A stretch of DNA of 64,000 bases, taken from NCBI GenBank assembly GCA_003144015.1, contig QFWS01000006.1, positions 1 to 64,000 of the forward strand, given 5' to 3'. Origin of the DNA: Flavobacteriaceae bacterium LYZ1037 (GTDB lineage Bacteria; Bacteroidota; Bacteroidia; Flavobacteriales; Flavobacteriaceae). The translations under genes and the position numbers were made by a program. Within the stretch, counting starts at the first letter, position 1. Each line of letters opens with the position of its first letter. Positions 36,303 through 43,684 of the stretch are shown here, one piece after another. The notes below the pieces were generated by a model. It searched no databases. It saw nothing but the letters and a program-made list of their open reading frames with translations, and was not told the DNA's origin.

Positions 36303-37213
36303 CCCCATTAAAAAATAAACGCATCATATACCCACTTTTCCATATCAAATGTATATGAATCCTTATTTTACTGTTTAGACATTTTTAAATCCATTGGTAG
36401 TATTAAAATGCTTTTTTAACATTTAATTTCCAACTTTTTTAGGGTCATATTTCCTAAATCTAAAGAAGCTAGTTTCCTTTTACCATTTTTGTTAATTCTT
36501 TAAGGTATACAATTAACAGTGTTCATTTTATACAATTTAATCAATAAGTTTGATACCTAAATAAAATGACATACACTTTTATATAAACGTAACATTTTCT
36601 AAACCTAATATAGGTCCATAAAATTGAAATCAAAAACAATTAACCTGAAAGCAAAGACAGTGCATGTTGACTGTTAAATAAAAACAACATTGCAACACCG
36701 TTTGCTTCTCCAAGAACTAATTTTTGCTAGTGTATTATACTAAAAAAAACACCACTATGTAAACAGTCTTTAGGCAACTTTAAGAAGCCTAATTCAATAT
36801 GCAACTGTATGAAGTGAGGTAGTAAAAATTGGCAATGTTAATTTGTAAGACTTTGTAATATAAATCTTATCGATTAAATGCAAAAAAAGATGGAAATAAG
36901 CATCATAAAATTAACCTGTATATTAGGAAAACAATAAAAATATTTTTGCAAAATAATTTGTTATGGTTAAATACACAGCCCAAATACTACCTATGGAGTT
37001 AAATTTACTTTATACTTAATAGCCAATACTAGAATAATTTTAAAAAATAATACATCTTTTTAAGCCAGGTGGCATTGAATAATTAATATTTCTTATTTAA
37101 TTTATTTAAAAAACTTTTTTAAGTATCTTTATTCTTGACAACCCGTTTTCCCTAAAACACACTTTTAGTCTGATTGATAGCAAATTATTTGTTTCATTTA
37201 AACCTATCAACTC
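36303..37213. other. Non-coding stretch of 0.9 kb
   Basis: No reading frame of believable length or family similarity on either strand. The DNA is AT-rich. I see a weak hairpin TTAGGC / GCCTAA at about 36770-36792 and a -7-like TATTTTTG at 36941-36948 in front of an 18-codon frame (36963-37019); neither is convincing alone. A TATCTTTA element at 37124-37131 may be the -7 box of the next gene. It may be remnant coding DNA, an RNA gene or plain spacer. Confidence 0.6.
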
Positions 37214-38008
37214 ATGAAAAGACAATTTCTATGTGCGTTTGCCATGCTGGTTGCAATTCCTTTAATGGCACAAGAGAAAAGAACAAGTGCAGATCCTGAA
37301 GACGGCAAAAGTTTACAGGATAAAATTCAAAACCCCATTGCCAACATGGCAAGCATTCCTTTGGATTATAATCTATCCATTAACAACAAGAATTCCAACA
37401 TCCTTAACTTACAAGCTGTAATTCCTGTAAGAATTACAGAGAACTGGTTGTTGATTACACGTGCCTTTGTTCCATTTATGAATGTTCCCACAACATCAAG
37501 CTATAGCAATGGGGTTGGAAATGTCATGTTCACTGGAACCATTACACCTGCAAAAGAAGGCAGTTTTTCTTGGGGAGCTGGTCCTGCCCTTATGTTGCCG
37601 ACAGGCATAGAAGGATTGGGCTTTGAAAAATTTTCCATCGGACCTTCTCTGGCAGCTTTAAAACAAAGCAATGGCCTAACCTATGGCCTAATATTACAAA
37701 ATTACTTTTCCGTTGCTGGCCCTAGCAATGCTCAGAATGTCAATTACCTATACACACAGATTCTACTATCCAAAAATTTAAAGAATGGTTGGTACCTGTA
37801 TTCCAATCCAAACATTACGGCTGATTGGAATGCCACAAACAACAATCAATGGACCATTCCTTTGGGAGTTGGTGCCGGAAAACTGATCACTCACAATAGA
37901 TACCTACCCATAAATGTAAAAGCAGGTGTGTATAAATTTATAGCTCATCCAACAGATGCCGATTGGTTGATTCAGGCTCAAGCAACTTTTATTCTGAAAT
38001 ACAAATAA
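37214..38008 (+). CDS. Outer-membrane beta-barrel protein (transporter-like)
   Basis: A 264-residue protein with a signal peptide ending in MAQ (about residue 20), then an amphipathic beta pattern typical of an outer-membrane barrel: alternating strands such as NLQAVIPVRITENWLLITR, GVGNVMFTGTI, FSWGAGPALMLPTGIE, and a last strand ending TFILKYK. It resembles the small barrel proteins annotated as phenol-degradation (MetA-like) transporters or neuromedin-U-like in Bacteroidota. The substrate is unknown. It lies between non-coding DNA and a decayed barrel gene. The neighbourhood has unusual gene loss, but this gene itself looks intact. Confidence 0.8.
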   Translation: MKRQFLCAFAMLVAIPLMAQEKRTSADPEDGKSLQDKIQNPIANMASIPLDYNLSINNKNSNILNLQAVIPVRITENWLLITRAFVPFMNVPTTSSYSNGVGNVMFTGTITPAKEGSFSWGAGPALMLPTGIEGLGFEKFSIGPSLAALKQSNGLTYGLILQNYFSVAGPSNAQNVNYLYTQILLSKNLKNGWYLYSNPNITADWNATNNNQWTIPLGVGAGKLITHNRYLPINVKAGVYKFIAHPTDADWLIQAQATFILKYK

Positions 38009-38141
38009 AATCATCAAACTACAGCAATTTTAACCATGAGGATGATCGTTGATAGATATATTAAAAAAAAATCATGATTGATGTTAAAGAGACATGGCGT
38101 TTTTAGATTCAATAAAAAAAAGAAAAGCACGTCACGAATTA

Positions 38142-38174
38142 ACACTAAAGATATTTCTAAAATGTCTTTAGTGT
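38142..38174 (+). terminator. Hairpin after the barrel protein gene
   Basis: A 10-bp perfect stem ACACTAAAGA / TCTTTAGTGT with a 13-base loop and TTT after it. It is 134 bp after the stop of the preceding gene, so it is a likely but distant terminator. Confidence 0.55.
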
Positions 38175-38273
38175 TTTAGTATATCAATTTTGATAAAGCT
38201 TAAAATTTTCTTTTGACAGCTTCATTAAAAAGTTTAATTTTACTCCTAACCCACTAAAAGACAAAACCAACCA

Positions 38274-38816
38274 ATAAAAAAAACTGTTTTCAATTTTCTT
38301 TTATTTGTCTTTATATATATTCCCAATATTTCTAAAGCACAAGAAAATACAAATTCAGAAGAAAAACACCATTCCATTCAGTTCTTATTGGCACACACGC
38401 AAATTCAAGAAGCGCTAAATGAGAATGGAGAAAAAACATGGATATCTGTTCCGTCTTTTGAACTCAATTACAATTATGAAATAAATGTCAAATGGGCTAT
38501 CGGACTCCATACAGACATTGTTATTGAGGATTTTACAGTGGTAACATTTTCTGAAGAGAACAACATGGTAGAACGCAGTTCCCCTATAGCTCCAGCCATT
38601 GTTGGCTCTTATAAATTTTGCAACAACTTTTCTGCTTTATTGGGACTTGGTGGGGAATTTTCAAAAGAAGAAAATTTTGCCTTATTGCGTCTAGGAATAG
38701 AATACGGTTATCCATTTCTCGAAAACTGAGAACTTGTGAGCAACATTGCAAACGACATAAAATTCAGTGCCTACAATTCATTCTCTTTGGGTATAGGTAT
38801 TGCTCGAAAATTTTAA
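38274..38816 (+). pseudogene. Small outer-membrane protein gene, start and internal codons lost
   Basis: A 181-codon frame with a signal-peptide-like start (KKTVFNFLLFVFIYIPNISKAQ), then a beta-rich body and a final aromatic-ended strand (SLGIGIARKF) typical of outer-membrane barrels. The start position is ATA (38274-38276), not ATG, and no other start is in frame. TGA at 38730-38732 interrupts the frame after GYPFLEN, where Trp (TGG) would fit, and the frame then continues ELVSNIANDIKF to TAA at 38816. Both defects are single G-to-A changes. A shorter product from the TTG at 38388 is unlikely, as it would lack the signal peptide. It is probably a recent pseudogene. Confidence 0.78.
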
Positions 38817-38837
38817 CTTAATTTAAATAAAAAAACC

Positions 38838-39875
38838 ATGAAAAATATTGCCATTCTAAGCATCTTTTTTTTGCTTTTAACAAGTTGTCTTAAACAAGCA
38901 GAAAACAACCAAGTAGAAGTTGTAGCAAAAGATACAATTACCACTAGCGTAGACCCACTTCCCTCTTGGAATGAAGGTGTGACTAAAGATGCCATTATTA
39001 ATTATGTTGAAGATGTTACGAAAAAAGAAAGTGATAACTATATACCAGAAATAGATAGAATAGCCACTTTTGATAACGATGGCACCTTATGGTCAGAGCA
39101 ACCAGCATATTTTCAATTATTTTTCGCCATAGATCGTGTAAAAACTATGGCTAAAGACCATCCAGAATGGAAAAACAAACAGCCCTTTAAAGCCGTTTTA
39201 GAAAATGATATGAATTCATTAATGGCTTCTGGCGAAAAGGGACTTATGGAATTGATTATGAAAACGCATGCTGGCATAACAACTGACGAATTTGAAAAAC
39301 TTGTTACAGATTGGCTTGCAACTGCTAAACATCCTCGTTTTAATAAACCGTATAACGAACTCATCTATCAACCCATGTTAGAACTTTTAGACTATCTAAG
39401 AGCTAACCAATTTAAAACATTTATTGTTTCTGGTGGTGGCATTGAATTTATGAGACCTTGGGTTGAAAATGCTTATAACATTCCTAAGGACCAAGTTGTT
39501 GGAAGTAGTATTGCCACAGAATTTGACTATAATAACGGGAATCCAGTTATAAATCGATTGGCTAAAATTGATTTTATTGATGATAAAGTGGGTAAGCCTG
39601 TTGGTATTAACAGATTTATAGGAAGAAAACCGGTATTTGCATCAGGAAATTCAGATGGCGATTTACAAATGATGCAATGGACAGATTCAAATAGTTATAA
39701 ATCTTTCCAAATCTACGTTCATCATACAGATGCAGAAAGAGAATGGGCATACGATAGAGAATCTCATATTGGTCAATTTAATAAAGGACTAGATGAAGCT
39801 TTTGAAAAAGGTTGGACTGTTATCGATATGAAAAACGATTGGAAAATAATTTATCCTTTCGAATTAGAACAATAA
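38838..39875 (+). CDS. HAD-family phosphatase lipoprotein
   Basis: A 345-residue lipoprotein (signal with lipobox LTSC, Cys17). The haloacid-dehalogenase fold is clear: motif I FDNDGT (Asp79, Asp81), FIVSGGG for motif II near residue 200, the conserved lysine region and GNSDGDLQMM for motif IV near 275. Most HAD enzymes hydrolyse small phosphates; this one would act in the periplasm or on the cell surface, which is unusual. The closest named relatives I know are exported HAD phosphatases of the phosphoserine-phosphatase type. It follows the barrel pseudogene by 21 bp and has its own terminator. Confidence 0.85.
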   Translation: MKNIAILSIFFLLLTSCLKQAENNQVEVVAKDTITTSVDPLPSWNEGVTKDAIINYVEDVTKKESDNYIPEIDRIATFDNDGTLWSEQPAYFQLFFAIDRVKTMAKDHPEWKNKQPFKAVLENDMNSLMASGEKGLMELIMKTHAGITTDEFEKLVTDWLATAKHPRFNKPYNELIYQPMLELLDYLRANQFKTFIVSGGGIEFMRPWVENAYNIPKDQVVGSSIATEFDYNNGNPVINRLAKIDFIDDKVGKPVGINRFIGRKPVFASGNSDGDLQMMQWTDSNSYKSFQIYVHHTDAEREWAYDRESHIGQFNKGLDEAFEKGWTVIDMKNDWKIIYPFELEQ

Positions 39876-39907
39876 TCTTCACATTGATAAATAAAATATA
39901 TTTCACT

Positions 39908-39935
39908 AAGGCTGTTTAAAAAATTTAAACGCCTT
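39908..39935 (+). terminator. Terminator after the HAD gene
   Basis: Stem AAGGC(T)GTTTAAA / TTTAAACGCCTT with one bulged T and a 3-base loop, followed by TTTTTT. It lies 33 bases after the stop. Confidence 0.8.
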
Positions 39936-40051
39936 TTTTATTTAAATCAATTTTTAAATTTTCATGAATTAGGATTTTCTTTTTTTTGTATATTGGATGA
40001 TAATTTACTAACAATCATTGCATTAAATTACTAACCAAACTTTTTTAAAAC

Positions 40052-40741
40052 ATGAAAAAATTATTAGCTGAATTTATTGGAACCTTCTGGCTTGTGCTTG
40101 GAGGTTGTGGAAGCGCTGTTTTAGCAGCAGGCATTCCAGAATTAGGCATCGGCTTTGCAGGTGTGGCACTTGCATTTGGTTTAACAGTATTAACTGGAGC
40201 TTATGCTTTAGGTCATATTTCAGGAGCACATTTTAATCCTGCCGTTTCTATAGGTTTATGGTTGGGAGGACGCTTCGATGGTAAAGAACTACCAGGTTAT
40301 ATTATCTCTCAAGTTTTAGGAGGTATTGCAGGTGCTGGAGTTTTATATTTAATTGCAAGTGGGCTTGAGGGTTTTAGTCTCTCTAATGGATTTGCTTCTA
40401 ATGGCTATGGAGAATATTCGCCTATGGGTTATAATATGACTTCCGCATTGGTTACCGAAGTTGTAATGACCTTTATGTTTTTAATTGTAATTCTTGGAGC
40501 AACACATAAAAATGCTTCCCCGGGTTTTGCAGGATTAGCAATTGGGTTGTCTCTAACATTAATACATTTAATTAGTATACCTGTTACAAATACATCTGTA
40601 AATCCTGCAAGAAGTACTAGTCAAGCATTGTTTGCTGGTGGAGAGTACCTAGGTCAATTATGGCTATTTTGGGTAGCTCCAATTGTTGGTGCTTTATTAG
40701 CCGGTCTTGTATATAAATTTATGGCTCCTAACAAGGAATAA
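40052..40741 (+). CDS. aqpZ: Aquaporin Z-type water channel
   Basis: A 229-residue MIP-family protein with six membrane helices. The two NPA loops are intact: HFNPAVS in the first half and SVNPARS in the second. Helix 1 shows [21 protein letters not shown], the typical aquaporin start. The sequence around the NPA motifs fits a water-selective channel rather than a glycerol facilitator, though selectivity residues cannot be confirmed without alignment. It is a single-gene unit that shares a bidirectional terminator with gldC. Confidence 0.96.
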   Translation: MKKLLAEFIGTFWLVLGGCGSAVLAAGIPELGIGFAGVALAFGLTVLTGAYALGHISGAHFNPAVSIGLWLGGRFDGKELPGYIISQVLGGIAGAGVLYLIASGLEGFSLSNGFASNGYGEYSPMGYNMTSALVTEVVMTFMFLIVILGATHKNASPGFAGLAIGLSLTLIHLISIPVTNTSVNPARSTSQALFAGGEYLGQLWLFWVAPIVGALLAGLVYKFMAPNKE

Positions 40742-40759
40742 ACAGATATCTCACCAAGT

Positions 40760-40796
40760 AATAAGGGGATTGTTTTTTTATAACAATCCTCTTATT
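40760..40796. terminator. Bidirectional terminator between aqpZ and gldC
   Basis: 15-bp stem AATAAGGGGATTGTT / AACAATCCTCTTATT with one G-U pair and a 7-base loop, followed by TTTTTT on the plus strand and by A-to-U runs on the minus strand. The minus arm overlaps the gldC stop codon. Confidence 0.85.
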
Positions 40797-41121
40797 TTTT
40801 AAGTTCTAATTTTTCTGCAAAATAATCGCAAAAATCTTTCATGGTTGCAGTCATTTTTTCATCCTGAGTTGCTCTATGGAAAGTATCGCTCATGGCAACT
40901 AAGGTTTGATGAAAAAATAATTTCATTTCATCGACAGGCATATCTTTTGTCCATAAATCAATTCTTAAAGTTTCTTGAGCTTTACTATCCCAAACAGACA
41001 ATAACATGGCCTTTGCTTCTTCATTATTAATCCCACCATCATCTGCTGTCCATGATAATTTTTCCGGAACACGATTGTCGTCTAATTCAACTGTTAATTC
41101 TATTGTAGATGTAATTGCCAT
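40792..41121 (-). CDS. gldC: Gliding motility protein GldC
   Basis: A 109-residue soluble protein with the GldC pattern: ELTVELDDNRVPEKLSWTADDGG, LSVWDSKAQETLRIDLWTKDMPVDEMKLFFHQ and a helical C-terminus. It is needed for full gliding in Flavobacterium johnsoniae; its biochemical role is unknown and it may help GldB. Its ATG overlaps the gldB stop (TAATG), so the two are translationally coupled. Length is normal for the family. Confidence 0.95.
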   Translation of the reverse strand: MAITSTIELTVELDDNRVPEKLSWTADDGGINNEEAKAMLLSVWDSKAQETLRIDLWTKDMPVDEMKLFFHQTLVAMSDTFHRATQDEKMTATMKDFCDYFAEKLELKK

Positions 41122-42083
41122 TATTTTTTTGGTTTATAATTTGAATGATTAAAAATTTCTTTTGGATCTTCTTGAAGTAAATCTTTTAAAGAAACGTTAT
41201 TTCTCTCCATATACGCTTTAACTATTTGCCAACCTATATATTTCCCTATTTCACCAGGAGATTCTTTATCTATATCTTCTAAATAGAACTTTGAAAATGG
41301 TGCTGGATTGATAAATCTGTTAGGTAATTTAGAGTCTGTACTAAACAGGAGTTCTTCTTCAACAAAGAAGCGCCAGATTTCTATTTCATTAGATTTAGCC
41401 CAATCTAATTGTTCTTCTGAATAGCCTATTTTTTCAGCATCTGTTTTAAATGGAATGATTTTATCTTTAAAGTAAAGTTGCTTCCCAAAATAAATCATTT
41501 CATCAAGCAAGTTTTTATTTTGTGGTTGAAAAATAAAATTATTAGCATACCCATTTGCTAAATCTACGACTATCATATCTTTATTAAAATCTTGTCTTAA
41601 ATACTTCTGAATTCCTCCGTAGAATTTATGGTCACTTCCTAAATACGTATCTAAAGAAATTAATACAATGGTGTCTGTAACAATTACTTTGTTTCTGTAA
41701 TCGACATTAGAAGTTGTTGTAATAACCCGAGGTGTTTTAAATTCTGGGAAATAGTATTTAAGGTGCTGAAAAAGTTGCGTTATTTCTTTTTTTTCTTCCT
41801 TTAATTCTGGAAATATGTTTTGTGTCTCATATGTAAGCTCTTGTTGAAGCGTATCATTGATTTTGGCAAGCCAAAAAGAGTCTGAATATTTTTCAAAAAA
41901 CATAAAAGGATAAGCTTCTTTTATATTAGGTAAATCTGTAGCAGTTGCATTTCCAAAAGCGATATCAAATCTTTCAATAATATAGTCTACCTTAATTTTA
42001 GCAATATCATTTTCAATTCCTTGATCTTTTTGACAAGAAAAAACTGAAAACAAAATAACAAACAATAAAATAAGTTGTTTCAT
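41121..42083 (-). CDS. gldB: Gliding motility lipoprotein GldB
   Basis: A 320-residue lipoprotein: the true start is ATG 42083 (MKQLILLFVILFSVFSC, lipobox Cys17), 29 codons inside a longer open frame. Family marks: DIAFGNA, ITQLFQHLKYYFPEF, VITTTSNVDYRN, YLGSDHKFYGGIQKYLRQ and GEIGKYIGWQIVKAYM. GldB is essential for gliding and T9SS function. Divergent from nadE across a 92-bp spacer with a -7 element; gldC follows in TAATG. This gldB-gldC-nadE order is common in flavobacteria. Confidence 0.95.
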   Translation of the reverse strand: MKQLILLFVILFSVFSCQKDQGIENDIAKIKVDYIIERFDIAFGNATATDLPNIKEAYPFMFFEKYSDSFWLAKINDTLQQELTYETQNIFPELKEEKKEITQLFQHLKYYFPEFKTPRVITTTSNVDYRNKVIVTDTIVLISLDTYLGSDHKFYGGIQKYLRQDFNKDMIVVDLANGYANNFIFQPQNKNLLDEMIYFGKQLYFKDKIIPFKTDAEKIGYSEEQLDWAKSNEIEIWRFFVEEELLFSTDSKLPNRFINPAPFSKFYLEDIDKESPGEIGKYIGWQIVKAYMERNNVSLKDLLQEDPKEIFNHSNYKPKK

Positions 42084-42140
42084 AAAAACTAAAAGGGTGT
42101 TAATTTTTATAAATAGAGTGATTGCTCTATTTTTGTTTGA

Positions 42141-42148
42141 CAAAGGTA
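42141..42148 (-). promoter_or_regulatory. Candidate -7 element for gldB
   Basis: The minus strand reads TACCTTTG, a full match to TAnnTTTG, about 58 bp before the gldB ATG. No -33 box found at the expected spacing. Confidence 0.45.
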
Positions 42149-42175
42149 GTATTCTTTGTTTAAAATACATTTAAA

Positions 42176-42970
42176 ATGCAAACAGAAAAAGTAGTAGAAC
42201 ATATCGTTACATGGCTAAAAAATTACGCTATTAACGCAAAAGTAAATGGTTTTGTTGTTGGAATTTCTGGGGGAATAGATTCTGCAGTTACTTCTACGCT
42301 TTGCGCTAAAACAGGTTTAGATGTTTTATGCATAGAAATGCCTATACATCAAGCACCAAGCCATGTAACAAGAGGACAGGAACACATTACCTTCCTCAAG
42401 TCGAATTATAAAAATGTAAGCGATGTGAAAACAGATTTAACACCTGTTTTTGAAGAGTTTAAAACTGAAGTTTCGCTGGAAGGCGAACAAGCTATTGTGG
42501 ATATGGCTTTAGCAAACACAAGAGCTCGTTTACGCATGACTACTTTGTACTATTATGCTGGTTTAAAGAAAATGTTAGTAGCTGGAACCGGAAATAAGGT
42601 GGAGGATTTTGGTGTTGGGTTTTACACAAAATATGGCGATGGTGGTGTGGATTTAAGCCCGATAGCAGATTTATTAAAATCTGAAGTGTATATGTTGGCC
42701 AAACTACTACAGGTTCCAAAATCTATTTTGGAAGCAGCACCTAGCGACGGTCTTTTTGGTGATGCTAGAAGTGATGAAGATCAAATTGGAGCCTCTTATC
42801 CGGAATTAGAATGGGCTATGAAAATGGTTGAAGAACATAAAGATGAAGCAGATTTTTTTGGAAGAGAAAAAGAAGTTTTTAAGATCTACAAACGTCTAAA
42901 CACTTCTAACAAGCACAAAATGAACCCAATACCAATTTGCACCATCCCAAATAATTTAAAACAATCTTGA
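42176..42970 (+). CDS. nadE: NAD synthetase (ammonia-dependent)
   Basis: A 264-residue enzyme with the ATP pyrophosphatase P-loop SGGIDS (residues 31-36). Other family motifs: GTGNKVEDFGVGFYTKYGDGG and LSPIADLLKSEVY. There is no glutaminase domain, so it uses ammonia to convert nicotinic acid adenine dinucleotide to NAD. Length fits the short NadE class. Divergent from gldB. Confidence 0.97.
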   Translation: MQTEKVVEHIVTWLKNYAINAKVNGFVVGISGGIDSAVTSTLCAKTGLDVLCIEMPIHQAPSHVTRGQEHITFLKSNYKNVSDVKTDLTPVFEEFKTEVSLEGEQAIVDMALANTRARLRMTTLYYYAGLKKMLVAGTGNKVEDFGVGFYTKYGDGGVDLSPIADLLKSEVYMLAKLLQVPKSILEAAPSDGLFGDARSDEDQIGASYPELEWAMKMVEEHKDEADFFGREKEVFKIYKRLNTSNKHKMNPIPICTIPNNLKQS

Positions 42971-43054
42971 TTATATTTTGTATATATTTAGTATCTTTAC
43001 TTATTATGTATCACTTTTTTGCCTCGACAGTCTTAATATTTAAAACTTTTTAAG

Positions 43055-43684
43055 ATGATAAAACTGTTGGTTGTTGATAGTCACCCAATTATTAGAAAAG
43101 GTATCGAACTTCTATTTGTTACCTCCAAAGACATCAAAGTTGTTGGAGGCGTTAGCAATGGAGAAGCAATTTTCGATTTTCTAAAACAAGAAAAAGCAGA
43201 TATTGTTTTATCTGAAATAGATTTACCAAAACTTAATGGCATTACTGCTTTAAGGCGATTATCTAAAGAATTTCCACAAATTAAGGTCTTAATTTTTACT
43301 TCGCAACCAGAAGAAATTTATGCCTTGAACACTATAAAAGCTGGAGCCTCTGGATATATTTCTAAAAATGCAAATATCATAACCATAAAAGAGGCAATTA
43401 TGAAAGTTGCTGGAGGCGACACCTATCTAAGCAATAATCTATCTAATCAATTAGCTTTTGGAAAAGGGGTTAATAAGTCTTCTGGATCACTTTACAAAAA
43501 ATTATCTACGCGAGAAATTGAAGTTTTAAAACTTATTTCTATTGGAAAAAAGAATAAAGAAATTGCTCAAGAATTAGAAATTAACGAAAAAACTGTTAGT
43601 ACTTATAAAGCTCGTTTAATGAAAAAACTACATGTTGAAAATATTGTAGATTTAATAAATAGAGCTAAATTAATGGATATTTAA
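43055..43684 (+). CDS. LuxR/NarL-type response regulator with atypical receiver
   Basis: A 209-residue protein with a receiver domain (1-120) and a LuxR-type helix-turn-helix (about 146-205, LSTREIEVLKLISIGKKNKEIAQEL). The phosphoacceptor position is Glu54 in place of Asp (VLSEIDLP), and the acidic pair at the N-terminus is DS instead of DD (VVDSHP, residues 8-9). The switch Thr (IFTS) and the Lys (GYISKNA) remain. Thus normal phosphorylation is unlikely and the protein may be constitutively active or controlled otherwise. No histidine kinase gene lies next to it. It converges with dnaG, overlapping by 4 bp. Confidence 0.88.
   Translation: MIKLLVVDSHPIIRKGIELLFVTSKDIKVVGGVSNGEAIFDFLKQEKADIVLSEIDLPKLNGITALRRLSKEFPQIKVLIFTSQPEEIYALNTIKAGASGYISKNANIITIKEAIMKVAGGDTYLSNNLSNQLAFGKGVNKSSGSLYKKLSTREIEVLKLISIGKKNKEIAQELEINEKTVSTYKARLMKKLHVENIVDLINRAKLMDI

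Noticed and set aside
36963-37019. 18-codon frame after a TATTTTTG box
   Set aside because: Too short and without conservation evidence; the box alone is not enough.
38094-38171. 25-codon frame starting MAFLDSIKKRK
   Set aside because: It runs into the hairpin at 38142-38174 and has no similarity I know; possible but unsupported.
38730-38732. TGA read as selenocysteine
   Set aside because: The fitting residue is Trp (TGG), no SECIS-like hairpin is seen, and the start codon is also lost, so nonsense mutation is simpler.
38618-38821. Plus-strand frame of 67 codons
   Set aside because: It overlaps the barrel pseudogene in another frame and lacks protein-like composition.
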